Source: Promethearchaeota archaeon
GTDB taxonomy: Archaea; Asgardarchaeota; Lokiarchaeia; Sigyniarchaeales; SOKP01
DNA length: 64,000 bases
Direction of reading: 5' to 3'
Assembly: GCA_019058365.1 (NCBI GenBank)
Contig: JAHPZE010000002.1
Span: 124,001-188,000 of the forward strand
In this document: positions 26,362-35,597 of the stretch, piece by piece
Layout of the letters: every line of letters starts with the position of its first letter
Position numbering within the stretch: the first letter of the stretch is position 1
The notes under the pieces: generated by a model
Seen by the model: the letters and a program-made list of their open reading frames with translations, nothing else
What the model was told of the DNA's origin: nothing
Database searches by the model: none
Made by a program: the position numbers and the translations under genes

Positions 26362-27171
26362 TTAAAATTCGAATTCTTTCATTACCTCCTCGACAGAATA
26401 ATTCTCATGTAGAATTTTACTGATAGCTCGAACTAATTTTGTTGGATCTTCCGCTTGGAATACATTTCTGCCAAAAGCAACTCCTGATCCACCTGCTTCA
26501 ATCGAGTCATACACCATCTGAAGTAAATCTGGAATGGTGTTCATTTTAGGACCGCCCGCAATAATAACTGGAATATGTCTTACTCCTTTAGTAATCTTCC
26601 TAAATGAATCAATATCTCCTGTATAATTTGTTTTAACTATATCAGCTCCCAATTCAACTCCAGCTCTTACTGCAATATTAACTACACTAGGATCGTTTTC
26701 ATTTGTAATTTTTTTTCCTCGTGGATACATCATTACTATTAAGGGTACACCCCATTCTCTACTACTTTCCACAATTTTTTGAGCGTCTTGAAGCATTTCT
26801 GGTTCATCCTCTGCACCAATATTTATATGTATTGAAACCGCATCTGCGCCCATTTTTAAAGCACGCTCTACAGAACAAACTAAAACCTTTCTATTAGGAT
26901 GTGGTGATAAACTAGTAGCTCCTGATAAATGAATAATCAACCCAATATCCTTTCCATATTGCCTATGCCCTGCACTAACCATCCCAGAATGCATTAAAAC
27001 AGCATTTGCTCCTCCTAAAGCAACTTTATCCACCATTGCTGCTAAATCTTCCAATCCCTGGATAGTACCCATAGTCAATCCATGATCCATTGGAATTATT
27101 ATAGTTTTTTTGCTTTCTCTATCAAAAATCCGTTCCAATCTTATTCTTTTACCAAGACTCAATGGAAGCAT
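26362..27171 (-). CDS. 2-amino-3,7-dideoxy-D-threo-hept-6-ulosonate synthase / class I FBP aldolase family
   Basis: The 269-residue (beta/alpha)8 enzyme belongs to the DhnA family. MDHGLTMG at residue 27, [11 protein letters not shown], the region IVKTNYTGD with the Schiff-base Lys, and IIAGGPK fit the archaeal ADH synthase (AroA') that begins aromatic amino acid synthesis from aspartate semialdehyde and 6-deoxy-5-ketofructose phosphate. The alternative is fructose-bisphosphate aldolase of the same family. A prephenate dehydrogenase gene lies 600 bp away on the same strand, which favours the aromatic role. Confidence 0.87.
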   Translation of the reverse strand: MLPLSLGKRIRLERIFDRESKKTIIIPMDHGLTMGTIQGLEDLAAMVDKVALGGANAVLMHSGMVSAGHRQYGKDIGLIIHLSGATSLSPHPNRKVLVCSVERALKMGADAVSIHINIGAEDEPEMLQDAQKIVESSREWGVPLIVMMYPRGKKITNENDPSVVNIAVRAGVELGADIVKTNYTGDIDSFRKITKGVRHIPVIIAGGPKMNTIPDLLQMVYDSIEAGGSGVAFGRNVFQAEDPTKLVRAISKILHENYSVEEVMKEFEF

Positions 27172-27343
27172 TCACTTTAATAAATTTATATAAACTATTC
27201 AATATAATTAGAGCATAAATATAAAATTTAGTTTATGTTGGTACTTTTAGTGTTTTGTTTTAATTATTTATAATGCACTAAATAATTTTCCATATTTTAA
27301 TTCGAAATATATAAATAGTTAATTGAAGGTTAAATTATTTAGT

Positions 27344-27757
27344 ATGGTAATTTCATCAAAAATAATAAATGTACTCCTTCTCAGTGGCGTAGTTCTTTTT
27401 TTTATTGGAACCTTTTCAATTATTTATTATTTCATAATGTGTTTTGTAATTGAGATAATTATATCTCCTTTATATTTTATTATTGGATGGCTATTATTTG
27501 TAATTGGAGGATTTTTTATTGGAATAACCCCAAGGAAGTATTATCATACTATAAAAAGGGGGAATAAGAGAATATTGGAAATAGAATTACTTATTATAGG
27601 TTTATGTGGATTAATATTATGTACTTTTATATCTATAGCTACTGATATTTATATTTATAGAAATGATGGGACATTTCCCTTTCGAACATTATTATTTTTT
27701 ACTGCTGGATTTGTAGGATTTATTATAATAAAAATAATACGGAAAAAAAAGCAGTAG
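27344..27757 (+). CDS. Small membrane protein, four predicted helices
   Basis: The 137-residue protein has four hydrophobic segments (about residues 5-30, 32-55, 75-98, 108-128) and a short basic C-terminus (KIIRKKKQ). The ATG at 27344 follows GAAGG; an in-frame TTG 21 bp upstream is less likely. It lies between two minus-strand genes. No family can be named. Confidence 0.55.
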   Translation: MVISSKIINVLLLSGVVLFFIGTFSIIYYFIMCFVIEIIISPLYFIIGWLLFVIGGFFIGITPRKYYHTIKRGNKRILEIELLIIGLCGLILCTFISIATDIYIYRNDGTFPFRTLLFFTAGFVGFIIIKIIRKKKQ

Positions 27758-27803
27758 ACGAAATTATTTATGTCGTTATAAATAATAAATTTAATTATAC
27801 TTC

Positions 27804-28706
27804 CTATTCTTGTTTTAAAATTTTCATAAAATCATAAAAATATCTATAAGAATCTTTAAAATCATTATCTTCTTTAGAATAATCTAATGCTTCGTCAAAA
27901 ATCTGATTGAACTTAGATATATTCTTCTTTTGAATTATTGTTTTATATTCTTTTATTAAGCTTTCTAATAAATTTAACACTTTATGAAATTCTTGATTTT
28001 CTATTTGAATTTCTGCAAACATATCTCTCTCTCTTTGAATTATACTCTCAGCGAAAACTTTTTGTAACAAGAATGTAGTACCAGTATATTTCGTTAACTC
28101 AGTCAATGGTTCTTTTGACCTTCTAATAAGATTTAAAAAGAGAATGTTAAACATATGAGGTACTCCTAAGGTTAAAGCAATTCGTCTATCATGAATTTCA
28201 GGTGTACTCTCAGTGATTATTAGCCCATTTAATTCAAATAAAGTTATTAATTCATTTACTAAATCATCATAATTTTCTGTACCACCAACTTTTAACACGA
28301 TCATAACATAGTTTTTCATATCTTTTATACCAGGACCAAACATAGGATGTAGTGAAAGGCAATTTATTGGGTAAACTTTAATAATTTTTTGCATTGTATT
28401 CACGACCATGTTTTTTAATGATGTAATATCCATGAGTAAGGCGTTTTTTTTTAATAATGGGGAAATCTTTTGAATCATACTCACAGTAGAAGTAATTGGA
28501 ATTGAAACTAAAATTATGTCTGCATCTTTCACACTCTCTTCTAAAGAAGATTCATAGTTTATATCAAATTCATGAGCAACAATCTTTAATCTTTCCAAAT
28601 TTCTTGCATATATTGTAATTTTAAAACCATTTCTTTTAAAAAATTCTCCAAAAACTTTACCCATGCCACCAGAACCACCAATTATAGTAAGGTTTTTTCC
28701 TAACAT
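27804..28706 (-). CDS. tyrA: Prephenate dehydrogenase
   Basis: The 300-residue protein starts with a Rossmann motif (IIGGSGGMGKVFGEFF), followed by ADIILVSIPI, LLMDITSLK and SLHPMFGPG, which are marks of prephenate dehydrogenase; this NAD(P) enzyme makes 4-hydroxyphenylpyruvate for tyrosine. The C-terminal half is the helical dimerisation domain with an added about 50-residue helical tail. No fused chorismate mutase or ACT domain is visible. The dtdA gene lies just upstream on the same strand (44 bp), and the two may share a transcript. Confidence 0.9.
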   Translation of the reverse strand: MLGKNLTIIGGSGGMGKVFGEFFKRNGFKITIYARNLERLKIVAHEFDINYESSLEESVKDADIILVSIPITSTVSMIQKISPLLKKNALLMDITSLKNMVVNTMQKIIKVYPINCLSLHPMFGPGIKDMKNYVMIVLKVGGTENYDDLVNELITLFELNGLIITESTPEIHDRRIALTLGVPHMFNILFLNLIRRSKEPLTELTKYTGTTFLLQKVFAESIIQRERDMFAEIQIENQEFHKVLNLLESLIKEYKTIIQKKNISKFNQIFDEALDYSKEDNDFKDSYRYFYDFMKILKQE

Positions 28707-28750
28707 CAGACTATCATTTATTTTATTTTTAATTTAATTATTAATTTTTA

Positions 28751-29584
28751 TTACATATCTTTTGTTTTCTTTATTGGGATATTGAATTCTTCTAAAAGAG
28801 GTATAAGATGTTTCTTGTCTTCGGAATTTGTCCCTTTCCAATCAATAATAAAATAATCAACCTTTTCAAGAGTATTATTTACCATTTGTTCAATTAAATC
28901 TTTATTTAATTCTTGAATGTAATATTTTGGACATATGAAAGACATAGCGATATTCGTATTTCTGATTAATCTATGAAAATTTGGAGCATAGTGAGTACCT
29001 CCAAATCCTAACCCTACTTTTTGATCTCCCATTTCTTTATATTCAATATATTTCTGAAAAGTACTAAAAATAGCGTTTGTTAATATCATTCCTGCCTCAT
29101 CTATTTTCCATTCCACCTTACTGCTTCCTAATTCCATGAAAATTAAAGGTTTATCTAAGATTGTAGGGCCATGGTGAGTTACCTCAATATCAAGTGAGAA
29201 TTCTGTTAATGTTGGGGGAAACTCTTGTTCAGTTAATGAAATAAATCCTGCCTTATGAAGTAATGCACTTGTTTTTGATAAATCTTGAGGATCTCCACCA
29301 AAATCTGTATCTTTACTCCAGTTACCAGTAGTATGAACTAAAAATGCTGGTCGGGTAGATTTTGAGGTATGACGACTTGCAAAAATAAGATAATCTGGAT
29401 TTATCTCTGATTCCTCTAATTTTAAATCATTCAAAAAAATTAATGGATCCTTTGTAAGCCCTAGCAATACTTCATTTTCAGTAAAATTTGTCGTTAATTT
29501 GAAAACGGGATTTTCATGCCATATGAAATGTGTCTCCTCGAAATTGTACACTTTAGAATTTATAAACTTTTCTCTTATGTTCAT
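28751..29584 (-). CDS. dtdA: D-aminoacyl-tRNA deacylase, archaeal type
   Basis: The enzyme (DTD2/GEK1 type) frees tRNAs mischarged with D-amino acids and also detoxifies aldehyde-modified aminoacyl-tRNAs in plants and archaea. Seen motifs are FASRHTSKSTRPAFLVHTTGNW near residue 68 (broken at 20: ASRHTSKSTRPAFLVHTTGN), EVTHHGPT near 133, ELGSSKVEW and GFGGTHYAP. The length of 277 residues matches. It is in tandem with tyrA, which may be chance or may link D-Tyr removal to tyrosine synthesis. Confidence 0.93.
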   Translation of the reverse strand: MNIREKFINSKVYNFEETHFIWHENPVFKLTTNFTENEVLLGLTKDPLIFLNDLKLEESEINPDYLIFASRHTSKSTRPAFLVHTTGNWSKDTDFGGDPQDLSKTSALLHKAGFISLTEQEFPPTLTEFSLDIEVTHHGPTILDKPLIFMELGSSKVEWKIDEAGMILTNAIFSTFQKYIEYKEMGDQKVGLGFGGTHYAPNFHRLIRNTNIAMSFICPKYYIQELNKDLIEQMVNNTLEKVDYFIIDWKGTNSEDKKHLIPLLEEFNIPIKKTKDM

Positions 29585-29740
29585 TGAGGCTTTATCCTCG
29601 GTTGAGGTTATGATTAGAAACTCGATTACATATCACCAATGAGCTTTTTTGTACTATGTCTTTATTAATCTCAATAAAAATTTTATAATTTTAGTTAATT
29701 ACTTCAACTTTAATAATTTTTAAATCTATTTTCAATATTA

Positions 29741-30124
29741 ATGAGTGTTAATTTAATAATAGTTCTAATTCTTGCTTTACCTTTTGGAGTTTTATTTTTT
29801 ATCGCAGATTATTTTGAAAATAAACTCATTCAAGTACATGCTTCATTAATAGCGGGAATATCAGTATCGTATTTCTTTCTAATAGTACTTCCTGAAATTG
29901 CTCAACGATTACCAGAATTTCCTTTTCATTTGAAACTATTCGAATACCTCTTTGTGCTTATTGGCTTTTCATTTATTCATGTATCTGAAAAATTAATTCT
30001 GCAGAAAGCTGAGATGAAGACTCAAAAAAAAATGAGAAAATTAATCAAAAAATCAATTAATAATAAAAAAATGATAAGATTTGAATTTTTTATATTAATA
30101 ACGAGTTACAGCAAGACTGCTTGA
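29741..30124 (+). CDS. Small membrane protein, three predicted helices
   Basis: The 127-residue protein has three hydrophobic segments (about residues 3-22, 33-52, 65-85) and a very basic C-terminal part (KKMRKLIKKSINNKK). The VSYFFLIVLPE segment resembles helices in ZIP-like transporters, but the protein is far too short to be one. Its 3' end overlaps the convergent gene at 30095 by 30 bp. Confidence 0.55.
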   Translation: MSVNLIIVLILALPFGVLFFIADYFENKLIQVHASLIAGISVSYFFLIVLPEIAQRLPEFPFHLKLFEYLFVLIGFSFIHVSEKLILQKAEMKTQKKMRKLIKKSINNKKMIRFEFFILITSYSKTA

Positions 30125-30574
30125 TCTTATAAAGTTACCCGTTGTTTCAGAAATGACCACTATACTAATATTATGAGTTCCTTTGGACAATGTCTGAGAA
30201 TATTGTAGTGCGACGGGATAATACTGATAAGTTGCGTCCCCTTGATAGGGCCCTGCACGAGTAAAAGGATTAGTTAATTGTACACCATCAATCCAAAAAT
30301 AGAAAAGCATATCAGCAAAACCAAGCGGGTCAGGAAGGATTCTCGTGCTCGTAGTAAATAACATATGAACTGTAGCAGAAGCATCCAGTCTAACGATTAC
30401 ATATAAATCAGGAACGGTTACATATACTAAAGCTGGTGGGGTATATATATCTTCTTTATAATCATACCAGAAATCTGTTTTCCCTTGATCTATCCATGTA
30501 ATCAACCCAAAACCTAAGCCTCCAGCACCTAATATCAATGCAATCACACCTAAAACTGTTCCACCTTTTCCCAT
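30095..30574 (-). CDS. Membrane-anchored extracellular beta-rich protein
   Basis: A single hydrophobic helix at the N-terminus (residues 7-27, GLY/ALA/LEU-rich) is followed by a beta-strand-rich domain of about 125 residues with many Tyr, Thr and Val (YVTVPDLYVIVRLDASATVH broken; QYYPVALQYSQTLSKGTHNI). This is the shape of a signal-anchored surface protein, perhaps a pilin-like or jelly-roll domain. I chose ATG 30574 because GAGGG lies six bases upstream; TTG at 30586 is an alternative. Its function is unknown. Confidence 0.6.
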   Translation of the reverse strand: MGKGGTVLGVIALILGAGGLGFGLITWIDQGKTDFWYDYKEDIYTPPALVYVTVPDLYVIVRLDASATVHMLFTTSTRILPDPLGFADMLFYFWIDGVQLTNPFTRAGPYQGDATYQYYPVALQYSQTLSKGTHNISIVVISETTGNFIRSSSLAVTRY

Positions 30575-30857
30575 TAAATCCCTCAACCTCTTAATTCATA
30601 AATGATTTTTTTTTGAGTTTACAATTAAAATATGAATTTATATTAATATAATTTCTATAATAAAAGTTTGCTTTAAAGAGGAAATAACATTATTTTAATT
30701 GGAATTCACAAATTTAAATATATATGAACTCACAAAATTAATTAACTTTTAAATTATAGGGTTTCTAAGTTCTATCTTTAACAAATATAAGATTACTATT
30801 TATAAACATTTTTATTCATTAAAACTAAGTTTAAATTAATGTGAGGTTATGAAATTA

Positions 30858-31427
30858 ATGAAAAATATGAAAAAGAAAATGTTTAATGAAATCTTAAATA
30901 TTGATAATGACGATAAAAAAATCATCGAAATGATTGAAAAAAATCCAGATATTACCCACAGTGATATAGCTAAGGAGATAGACAAATCTCAGCCCGCTGT
31001 AGGTGCCCGAATTATCAAGTTAGAAAGAAAACACCTACTCACAAAACAAGTAGGTTTCAATATTAAAGAAGTCGATATTAAAGTTGCTATTGTTTATGTT
31101 TCTACTAAAGATGTTGAAAATATTGTCCGAAAGATTGAGAACTGTCCCTTTATTAATCATGCGTTCAAAATTTCGGGTGAATTTAACGTACTCTGCTTTA
31201 TTGCCGCTTCGGATTTACAGACTATCGAAAAATTAGTAGATTTGTGCTTTAGACGCGATGAAAATGTTGTCAATGTTAAAACTAATATATTAATTGAATC
31301 CATCCATGATTTTGTGATCCCAATCGATTTTCAAATCGAAAATTTTGATGGGAGGCATTGTGGACCCAAATGTAATATGAGGGAAGATGTACCTAAATTT
31401 AAATTCAATCAGGAAAAAGAAATTTAA
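30858..31427 (+). CDS. Lrp/AsnC-family regulator with C-terminal Cys motif (copy A)
   Basis: The N-terminal half holds an HTH (THSDIAKEIDKSQPAVGARIIKLE) and the second half the RAM-type ligand domain (CPFINHAFKISGEFN). Near the C-terminus is HCGPKC, which aligns with GCGEKC and CCEKCIC in the two paralogues at 31.5 and 35.6 kb; together with the shared CPF Cys this suggests metal or thiol sensing. It is the most divergent of the three. The ATG at 30858 is 10 bases after GAGGT; another ATG at 30849 is too close to it. The upstream 280 bp holds a likely promoter with TTTAAATATATA. Confidence 0.85.
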   Translation: MKNMKKKMFNEILNIDNDDKKIIEMIEKNPDITHSDIAKEIDKSQPAVGARIIKLERKHLLTKQVGFNIKEVDIKVAIVYVSTKDVENIVRKIENCPFINHAFKISGEFNVLCFIAASDLQTIEKLVDLCFRRDENVVNVKTNILIESIHDFVIPIDFQIENFDGRHCGPKCNMREDVPKFKFNQEKEI

Positions 31428-31519
31428 GTAAGTTGCATCTTTTTTCTATAAGAAATTTTAACCTTAATTTCACTTTAAAACTCTAATAAAGAGTATAAAA
31501 AAAATTAATCTACTTCCAC

Positions 31520-32059
31520 TTACACTAAACCCTTTGCTTTTGCGATTTTATACTTACATTTTTCACCGCAACCTTCTTCTAAAGTGGGATTATGCTCTTC
31601 TGAATCAAAATCAATAGGTAATATAAAATCTTTCGCGATATCAAGCACAACTTCCATCGAAACACTAGTTATTTCAGGGTTATTTCGAAAATGATAATTA
31701 ACAACATTATCAAGCTTCTGAAGTTTAGAACTCGCAAGTAAGATACAAACGTTATGTTCCCCTGAAAGTTTAAATGCGTTGAGCATAAAAGGACAGTGCT
31801 TAGCCATATCCATTATCTCTTCAGGATTCTTTGTCTTTATCTCTACAGTTGCGAGATGCAAATCTACTTTCTTAAAATTGATCCCCGGCTGGAATTGCAA
31901 AATTCCATTTTTCTCCAGTTTTTTTATTCTCATACCTACGGTCGGCTGCGAACGGTTAATTTTTGTAGCGATTTCTGTGTGTGTAAGACTAGGGTCTTCT
32001 TGAACAAGCGATATTATTTGTCTATCAATCTCATCAAGCTTTAACTTTTCTGAAATCAT
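31520..32059 (-). CDS. Lrp/AsnC-family regulator with C-terminal Cys motif (copy B)
   Basis: The HTH (THTEIATKINRSQPTVGMRI) is almost identical to that of copy C at 35598-36116, and the ligand domain shares CPFMxNAFKLSGExN and HFRNNPxI. The tail has GCGEKCKYK. The start at 32059 (MISEK) aligns exactly with MISDK of copy C; an ATG nine bases upstream also exists. The gene converges on copy A, and a decayed sfsA fragment lies upstream of it. Such proteins usually bind their own promoter as dimers and respond to amino acids; here the cysteines argue for a redox or metal signal. Confidence 0.88.
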   Translation of the reverse strand: MISEKLKLDEIDRQIISLVQEDPSLTHTEIATKINRSQPTVGMRIKKLEKNGILQFQPGINFKKVDLHLATVEIKTKNPEEIMDMAKHCPFMLNAFKLSGEHNVCILLASSKLQKLDNVVNYHFRNNPEITSVSMEVVLDIAKDFILPIDFDSEEHNPTLEEGCGEKCKYKIAKAKGLV

Positions 32060-32219
32060 AATAATCATATAAAGAATTTTTTTTCTTGACTAATTAAGTA
32101 ATAATTTTTCCAAATTATAAAATTTTAGAAGTTTAAAACAACAATTTAAATTAGTCTAAAAAATTGATCTTACAGACTTATTTCAAGATTAGGATGAATT
32201 TATAAAACATTAATATGTC

Positions 32220-32470
32220 TTATTTTGAGTTTATTAAAAAAACCAAGATTCCATTATGGTCAATAATTTCCTTTATATGTCTAACTCCACGTTCTATAGG
32301 AGCATCGGGAAGAAGAACCATACCATCCTTAACCAATGTTATCCCTTTTACTTCTAATGGTACGTTATCAAGTGGAAATTCGATTCTAGTATTTCTAATT
32401 TTGACTTCTTTTCTGATTTCTTTCACATTAGAAAATTCTGGTAAAAATCCAAAAAATTGTTGAGAATTAT
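32220..32470 (-). pseudogene. Decayed internal fragment of sfsA
   Basis: About 80 codons match the middle of the intact sfsA at 34373-35041: LPEFSNVKEIRKEVKI, PLEVKGITLV, LLPDAP, ERGVRHIKEII. Both ends are missing: reading starts inside the gene a few bases from the membrane-protein stop codon, and ends in a stop after FLINSK. The nuclease-motif Asp is Glu (TRIEFPLD against SRIDFLLD). It carries no start codon of its own at the boundary of homology. It records an old partial duplication in this region. Confidence 0.8.
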
Positions 32471-32475
32471 TTAAA

Positions 32476-33918
32476 TTAAAGAGGAAAGATTGATAGGATA
32501 ATTGGTATTATTGTTGATAATGATACGAATACCATTTTCATAACTTCCGGAAAATCATAACTCCAAGTTCCATAGCTTTTTATCTTCTCAACAACCACGC
32601 GAATAACTTTTATATCTTCAAGAAGAATTTTTCTAGACTTCCATTTTTCATCGATCATAATTAGAATATCAGGGTGGATTATGGCTTCAAAATAAATATA
32701 CTCTAACCGTGAAACCAACGATGTAAAGGAATCAATTAATGAATATTTCATTTTTCTTAAAAATTTATGAATCCGCCATTGGGGAAAAAAGAACAATCCG
32801 AAACTTAAAACTACAAATATCGCTATTCCTATAGAAAACGACATTGAATACAATTCTAAATCTTCAGGAACAATGTAAAATGCTTCACTAATCCAGAAAA
32901 TTAATCCAATAATAATCCCAGATAAGATTAAATAAGTTGTTATGTTAAAGAGTAATTCGCCTATTTTCCGATTTCCTCTCTGAAATTCATAGAAAGATTT
33001 ACCTGTAGCATCAAATTTCTTAGTACTCTCAGATAATTTAATTTTTTTTAATTGAGCATCTCCAAGCATATCAGTAATGGATTTAATTGTATCACTATAT
33101 CTTGTAACACTCAATATTGTCCGATCTGACCCTAAATCACCCATTTTAAAAAGGCCATATATAATAGCAAATAAAAATGTAGCAATCAAGAATATAACTA
33201 GACCAATCCCAATATTAGCTGGGATAATTAAAAATCGACTCCAATCCGGTATAGGTGTTAAATAACTTGCTTTCCAGCTATTTATATCAATCACGGTAAT
33301 TAAACCTATTATCTGATAAATTACAAAGAAAATTGAGCCCAAATACACCCATTTTAAACTCATAATCTTGTTTAATAATCTCTTTGAGAATTTTAAATAT
33401 TCAAGGTCATTACAAAATAGTAATTTTACAGAATTATGCTCTTTCCCATATGGTTTCATTATCTCGTCAATTCTTTTATGCGTATATCCAATTAATTTGG
33501 TGAGAACCAATCCTATAAATATTAATGGAAGATATGTAAACATTTCTTGATATAGAGACACGAAAAACATTTCTATTGAACCAGAATATATTAAATAGAC
33601 AAGAGGTAAACCTAACATGATTGGTAAAAAGAATATCAACGCAAAAATCACAGTAATATATAGTTTTGTACCTATTCCGGTAGTTCTGATTTTAGTCCAA
33701 TCTGATCTATATCCCATTTCTTCTCTCCAAGCTGAATCGTTGACATATTTTCCCATTGGAAATAGATGAGCGATTCCATTAGGATCCTTCCCATAGGGGG
33801 CGGTTTCGTCTATTTTTTTTACATAATCTTCAAAAAATTCTCCATCTTTAAGTTTAGGGTCAATATCACCCTTTTCTCTTTTTTCCATGTTATAATTTTC
33901 AACTGGTTCCGACATCAT
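32476..33918 (-). CDS. Large multi-spanning membrane protein, unknown
   Basis: The 480-residue protein has a soluble acidic N-terminus of about 85 residues, then about eight hydrophobic segments in pairs (near residues 88-112, 122-148, 190-215, 230-258, 338-360, 372-395) and a final one at the C-terminus (VFVSLSTIIPIILSIF). Between pairs are cytoplasmic stretches of 50-80 residues (TRYSDTIKSITDML). I do not recognise a transporter or channel family. It occupies the space between the sfsA fragment and a small membrane protein gene. Confidence 0.65.
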   Translation of the reverse strand: MMSEPVENYNMEKREKGDIDPKLKDGEFFEDYVKKIDETAPYGKDPNGIAHLFPMGKYVNDSAWREEMGYRSDWTKIRTTGIGTKLYITVIFALIFFLPIMLGLPLVYLIYSGSIEMFFVSLYQEMFTYLPLIFIGLVLTKLIGYTHKRIDEIMKPYGKEHNSVKLLFCNDLEYLKFSKRLLNKIMSLKWVYLGSIFFVIYQIIGLITVIDINSWKASYLTPIPDWSRFLIIPANIGIGLVIFLIATFLFAIIYGLFKMGDLGSDRTILSVTRYSDTIKSITDMLGDAQLKKIKLSESTKKFDATGKSFYEFQRGNRKIGELLFNITTYLILSGIIIGLIFWISEAFYIVPEDLELYSMSFSIGIAIFVVLSFGLFFFPQWRIHKFLRKMKYSLIDSFTSLVSRLEYIYFEAIIHPDILIMIDEKWKSRKILLEDIKVIRVVVEKIKSYGTWSYDFPEVMKMVFVSLSTIIPIILSIFPL

Positions 33919-34092
33919 AGTTCATTTTTAATTAGATTGCGCATATTAAAGCACAAATTTATTATAAATTAAAAAGTTAACTAAATATGGGTAATTTTCT
34001 CTTAATAAATGAAAGAATAAATTTATTAAAAATATATTAATTGGTCGATTACTTTATATATAACACAAAACTTAGGTTGATATCTCAATATT

Positions 34093-34365
34093 ATGAATAT
34101 CTGGAAATATCTGCATCATCTTCTCTCAGGTGCGATAATTTTACTGGAGGGAATAATCTTATTGTTTTTAAAAAAACCACTTTTTTACTCAATACTTTTT
34201 ATTCTTGTTGGTTTATTTTTAGTAATTGATGATATTTTTGCTGAAACTATGGATAAGTCCTTAGTAGGTAAAATCCATTCAGATCCGATTAAATTGAAAA
34301 AAATAGGGATAATATTCTTTCTATGTTTTCAATTATTTTTTGCCTTAATTATAATTTTTTATTAG
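34093..34365 (+). CDS. Small membrane protein, three predicted helices
   Basis: The 90-residue protein consists mostly of three hydrophobic segments (about residues 8-28, 30-47, 70-90) with an acidic loop (DDIFAETMDK) between the second and third. No family is recognised. It converges on sfsA, 7 bp apart. Confidence 0.5.
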   Translation: MNIWKYLHHLLSGAIILLEGIILLFLKKPLFYSILFILVGLFLVIDDIFAETMDKSLVGKIHSDPIKLKKIGIIFFLCFQLFFALIIIFY

Positions 34366-34372
34366 AATGTAT

Positions 34373-35041
34373 CTAAAAATCAGATAATGGAATTTTTCCG
34401 TTAAAATGAATCCAATTACCATCAAAACTTATTTGAACGGAAATAATTTTGATTCCTCTCTTTCTTGCTTCACTTAAATTTTCTGAAAATTTAGCATCCA
34501 TTTCAAAATTTGGACTAAAACTTTTTGACTTGCGAAATATTAAAAAGAATAAAATTCCATGATGTTCAATAATTTCTTTTACATGTCTCGCTCCCCGTTC
34601 TGTAGGAGCATCGGGAAAAAGAGCAACGCCATCTCTAACTAACGTCACTCCTTTTACTTCAAGTGGTATTCCATCAAGTAGAAAATCTATTCTGCTTTTT
34701 CCAATTTTTACTTCTTTTCTGATTTCTTTCATGTTAAAAAATTCTGGTAAGAGTCCAAAAACTTTTTGAGCAATCTTTGAATGTAAAGCGGTGTCTATAA
34801 GCACCCATTCAAGATTGACTTTAACAGCCTTGATATAATATTTTAGTTTACCCCGAGAATGAGTAAATAAAACTTCAGCACCTTCTATAAGTAATTCTTT
34901 TAACCTGCCGGGGTCGTGTATGTGAGCAGTTTCAATATGCCCCTTGTATTTGATTTCTCCTATAAATCTATTTGGTCTTGAAATAAATATTCCTTTCATT
35001 AAATTAGGAATTTCAAAAAGAGGTTTCTTGTTGTTATTCAT
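34373..35041 (-). CDS. sfsA: SfsA family nuclease
   Basis: The 222-residue protein shows the SfsA pattern: an N-terminal OB-like part with HIHDPGRLKELL near residue 40, and a C-terminal PD-(D/E)xK-like nuclease with RIDFLL and LEVKGVTL, TERGARHVKEI and a final IISVQISFDG. The family is named for sugar fermentation stimulation in E. coli, and members have DNA/RNA nuclease activity; the archaeal role is not settled. The ATG at 35041 is preferred to a TTG nine codons upstream. The 32220-32470 fragment is a degraded relative. Confidence 0.88.
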   Translation of the reverse strand: MNNNKKPLFEIPNLMKGIFISRPNRFIGEIKYKGHIETAHIHDPGRLKELLIEGAEVLFTHSRGKLKYYIKAVKVNLEWVLIDTALHSKIAQKVFGLLPEFFNMKEIRKEVKIGKSRIDFLLDGIPLEVKGVTLVRDGVALFPDAPTERGARHVKEIIEHHGILFFLIFRKSKSFSPNFEMDAKFSENLSEARKRGIKIISVQISFDGNWIHFNGKIPLSDF

Positions 35042-35163
35042 GAATTTTTTAGTACCATTTAATATCAATTATATTTAGACTAAATTTGTTTATAAAATTA
35101 AGAGATTTTATTATAGAATATAACCTTAATAGATAAAAAGAGTTTATTATTTGAATAATCATA

Positions 35164-35403
35164 ATGAGTGAGCCAGACGATCAAGCAGCTATTGTAAATT
35201 ATAAATTTCATCATATAGATACTTCGAAGTGTGCTCAATGTCAAGATTTTTCCTGTGAAGAAGCGTGCTTTAGGGGTATTTATGAAGTAATTAATAAAAA
35301 ATCTACACCTGAATGTACTGTGGTGGAAGATCGTGAAGATAGATGTGTTAAATGTCACATCTGTACTACAGCATGTAAATATCGGGCTATTCTCATTGAT
35401 TAA
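35164..35403 (+). CDS. Small ferredoxin-like 4Fe-4S protein
   Basis: The 79-residue protein has two cysteine sets: CAQCQDFSCEEAC in the first half and CVKCHICTTAC in the second. Each can hold a cluster, although the first has an unusual spacing (CxxCx4CxxxC), so the first site may be altered. It looks like the ferredoxin module of larger oxidoreductases, but stands alone. It is divergent from sfsA and convergent with Lrp copy C. Confidence 0.75.
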   Translation: MSEPDDQAAIVNYKFHHIDTSKCAQCQDFSCEEACFRGIYEVINKKSTPECTVVEDREDRCVKCHICTTACKYRAILID

Positions 35404-35597
35404 TCTACTAAAAATTCATTTTAAATCTTTTGATATATATCTATATATAAATTTTCCTTACCTTAATTGAAGATATTTATGAATATATTCAAAATAAAAA
35501 GCATTAAGTGCAGTTTTAGTATTAAATTTCGTTAAAATAAAAAATTATATCAATAAATTGAAAAAATATCATTTTGAAGAATTGTAGGTTTTTTCAT

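Noticed and set aside
32215..32463. 82-residue plus-strand frame
   Set aside because: It is the antisense of the decayed sfsA fragment and has no homology of its own.
34041..34229. 62-residue plus-strand frame
   Set aside because: Overlaps the better small membrane protein gene at 34093 in another frame.
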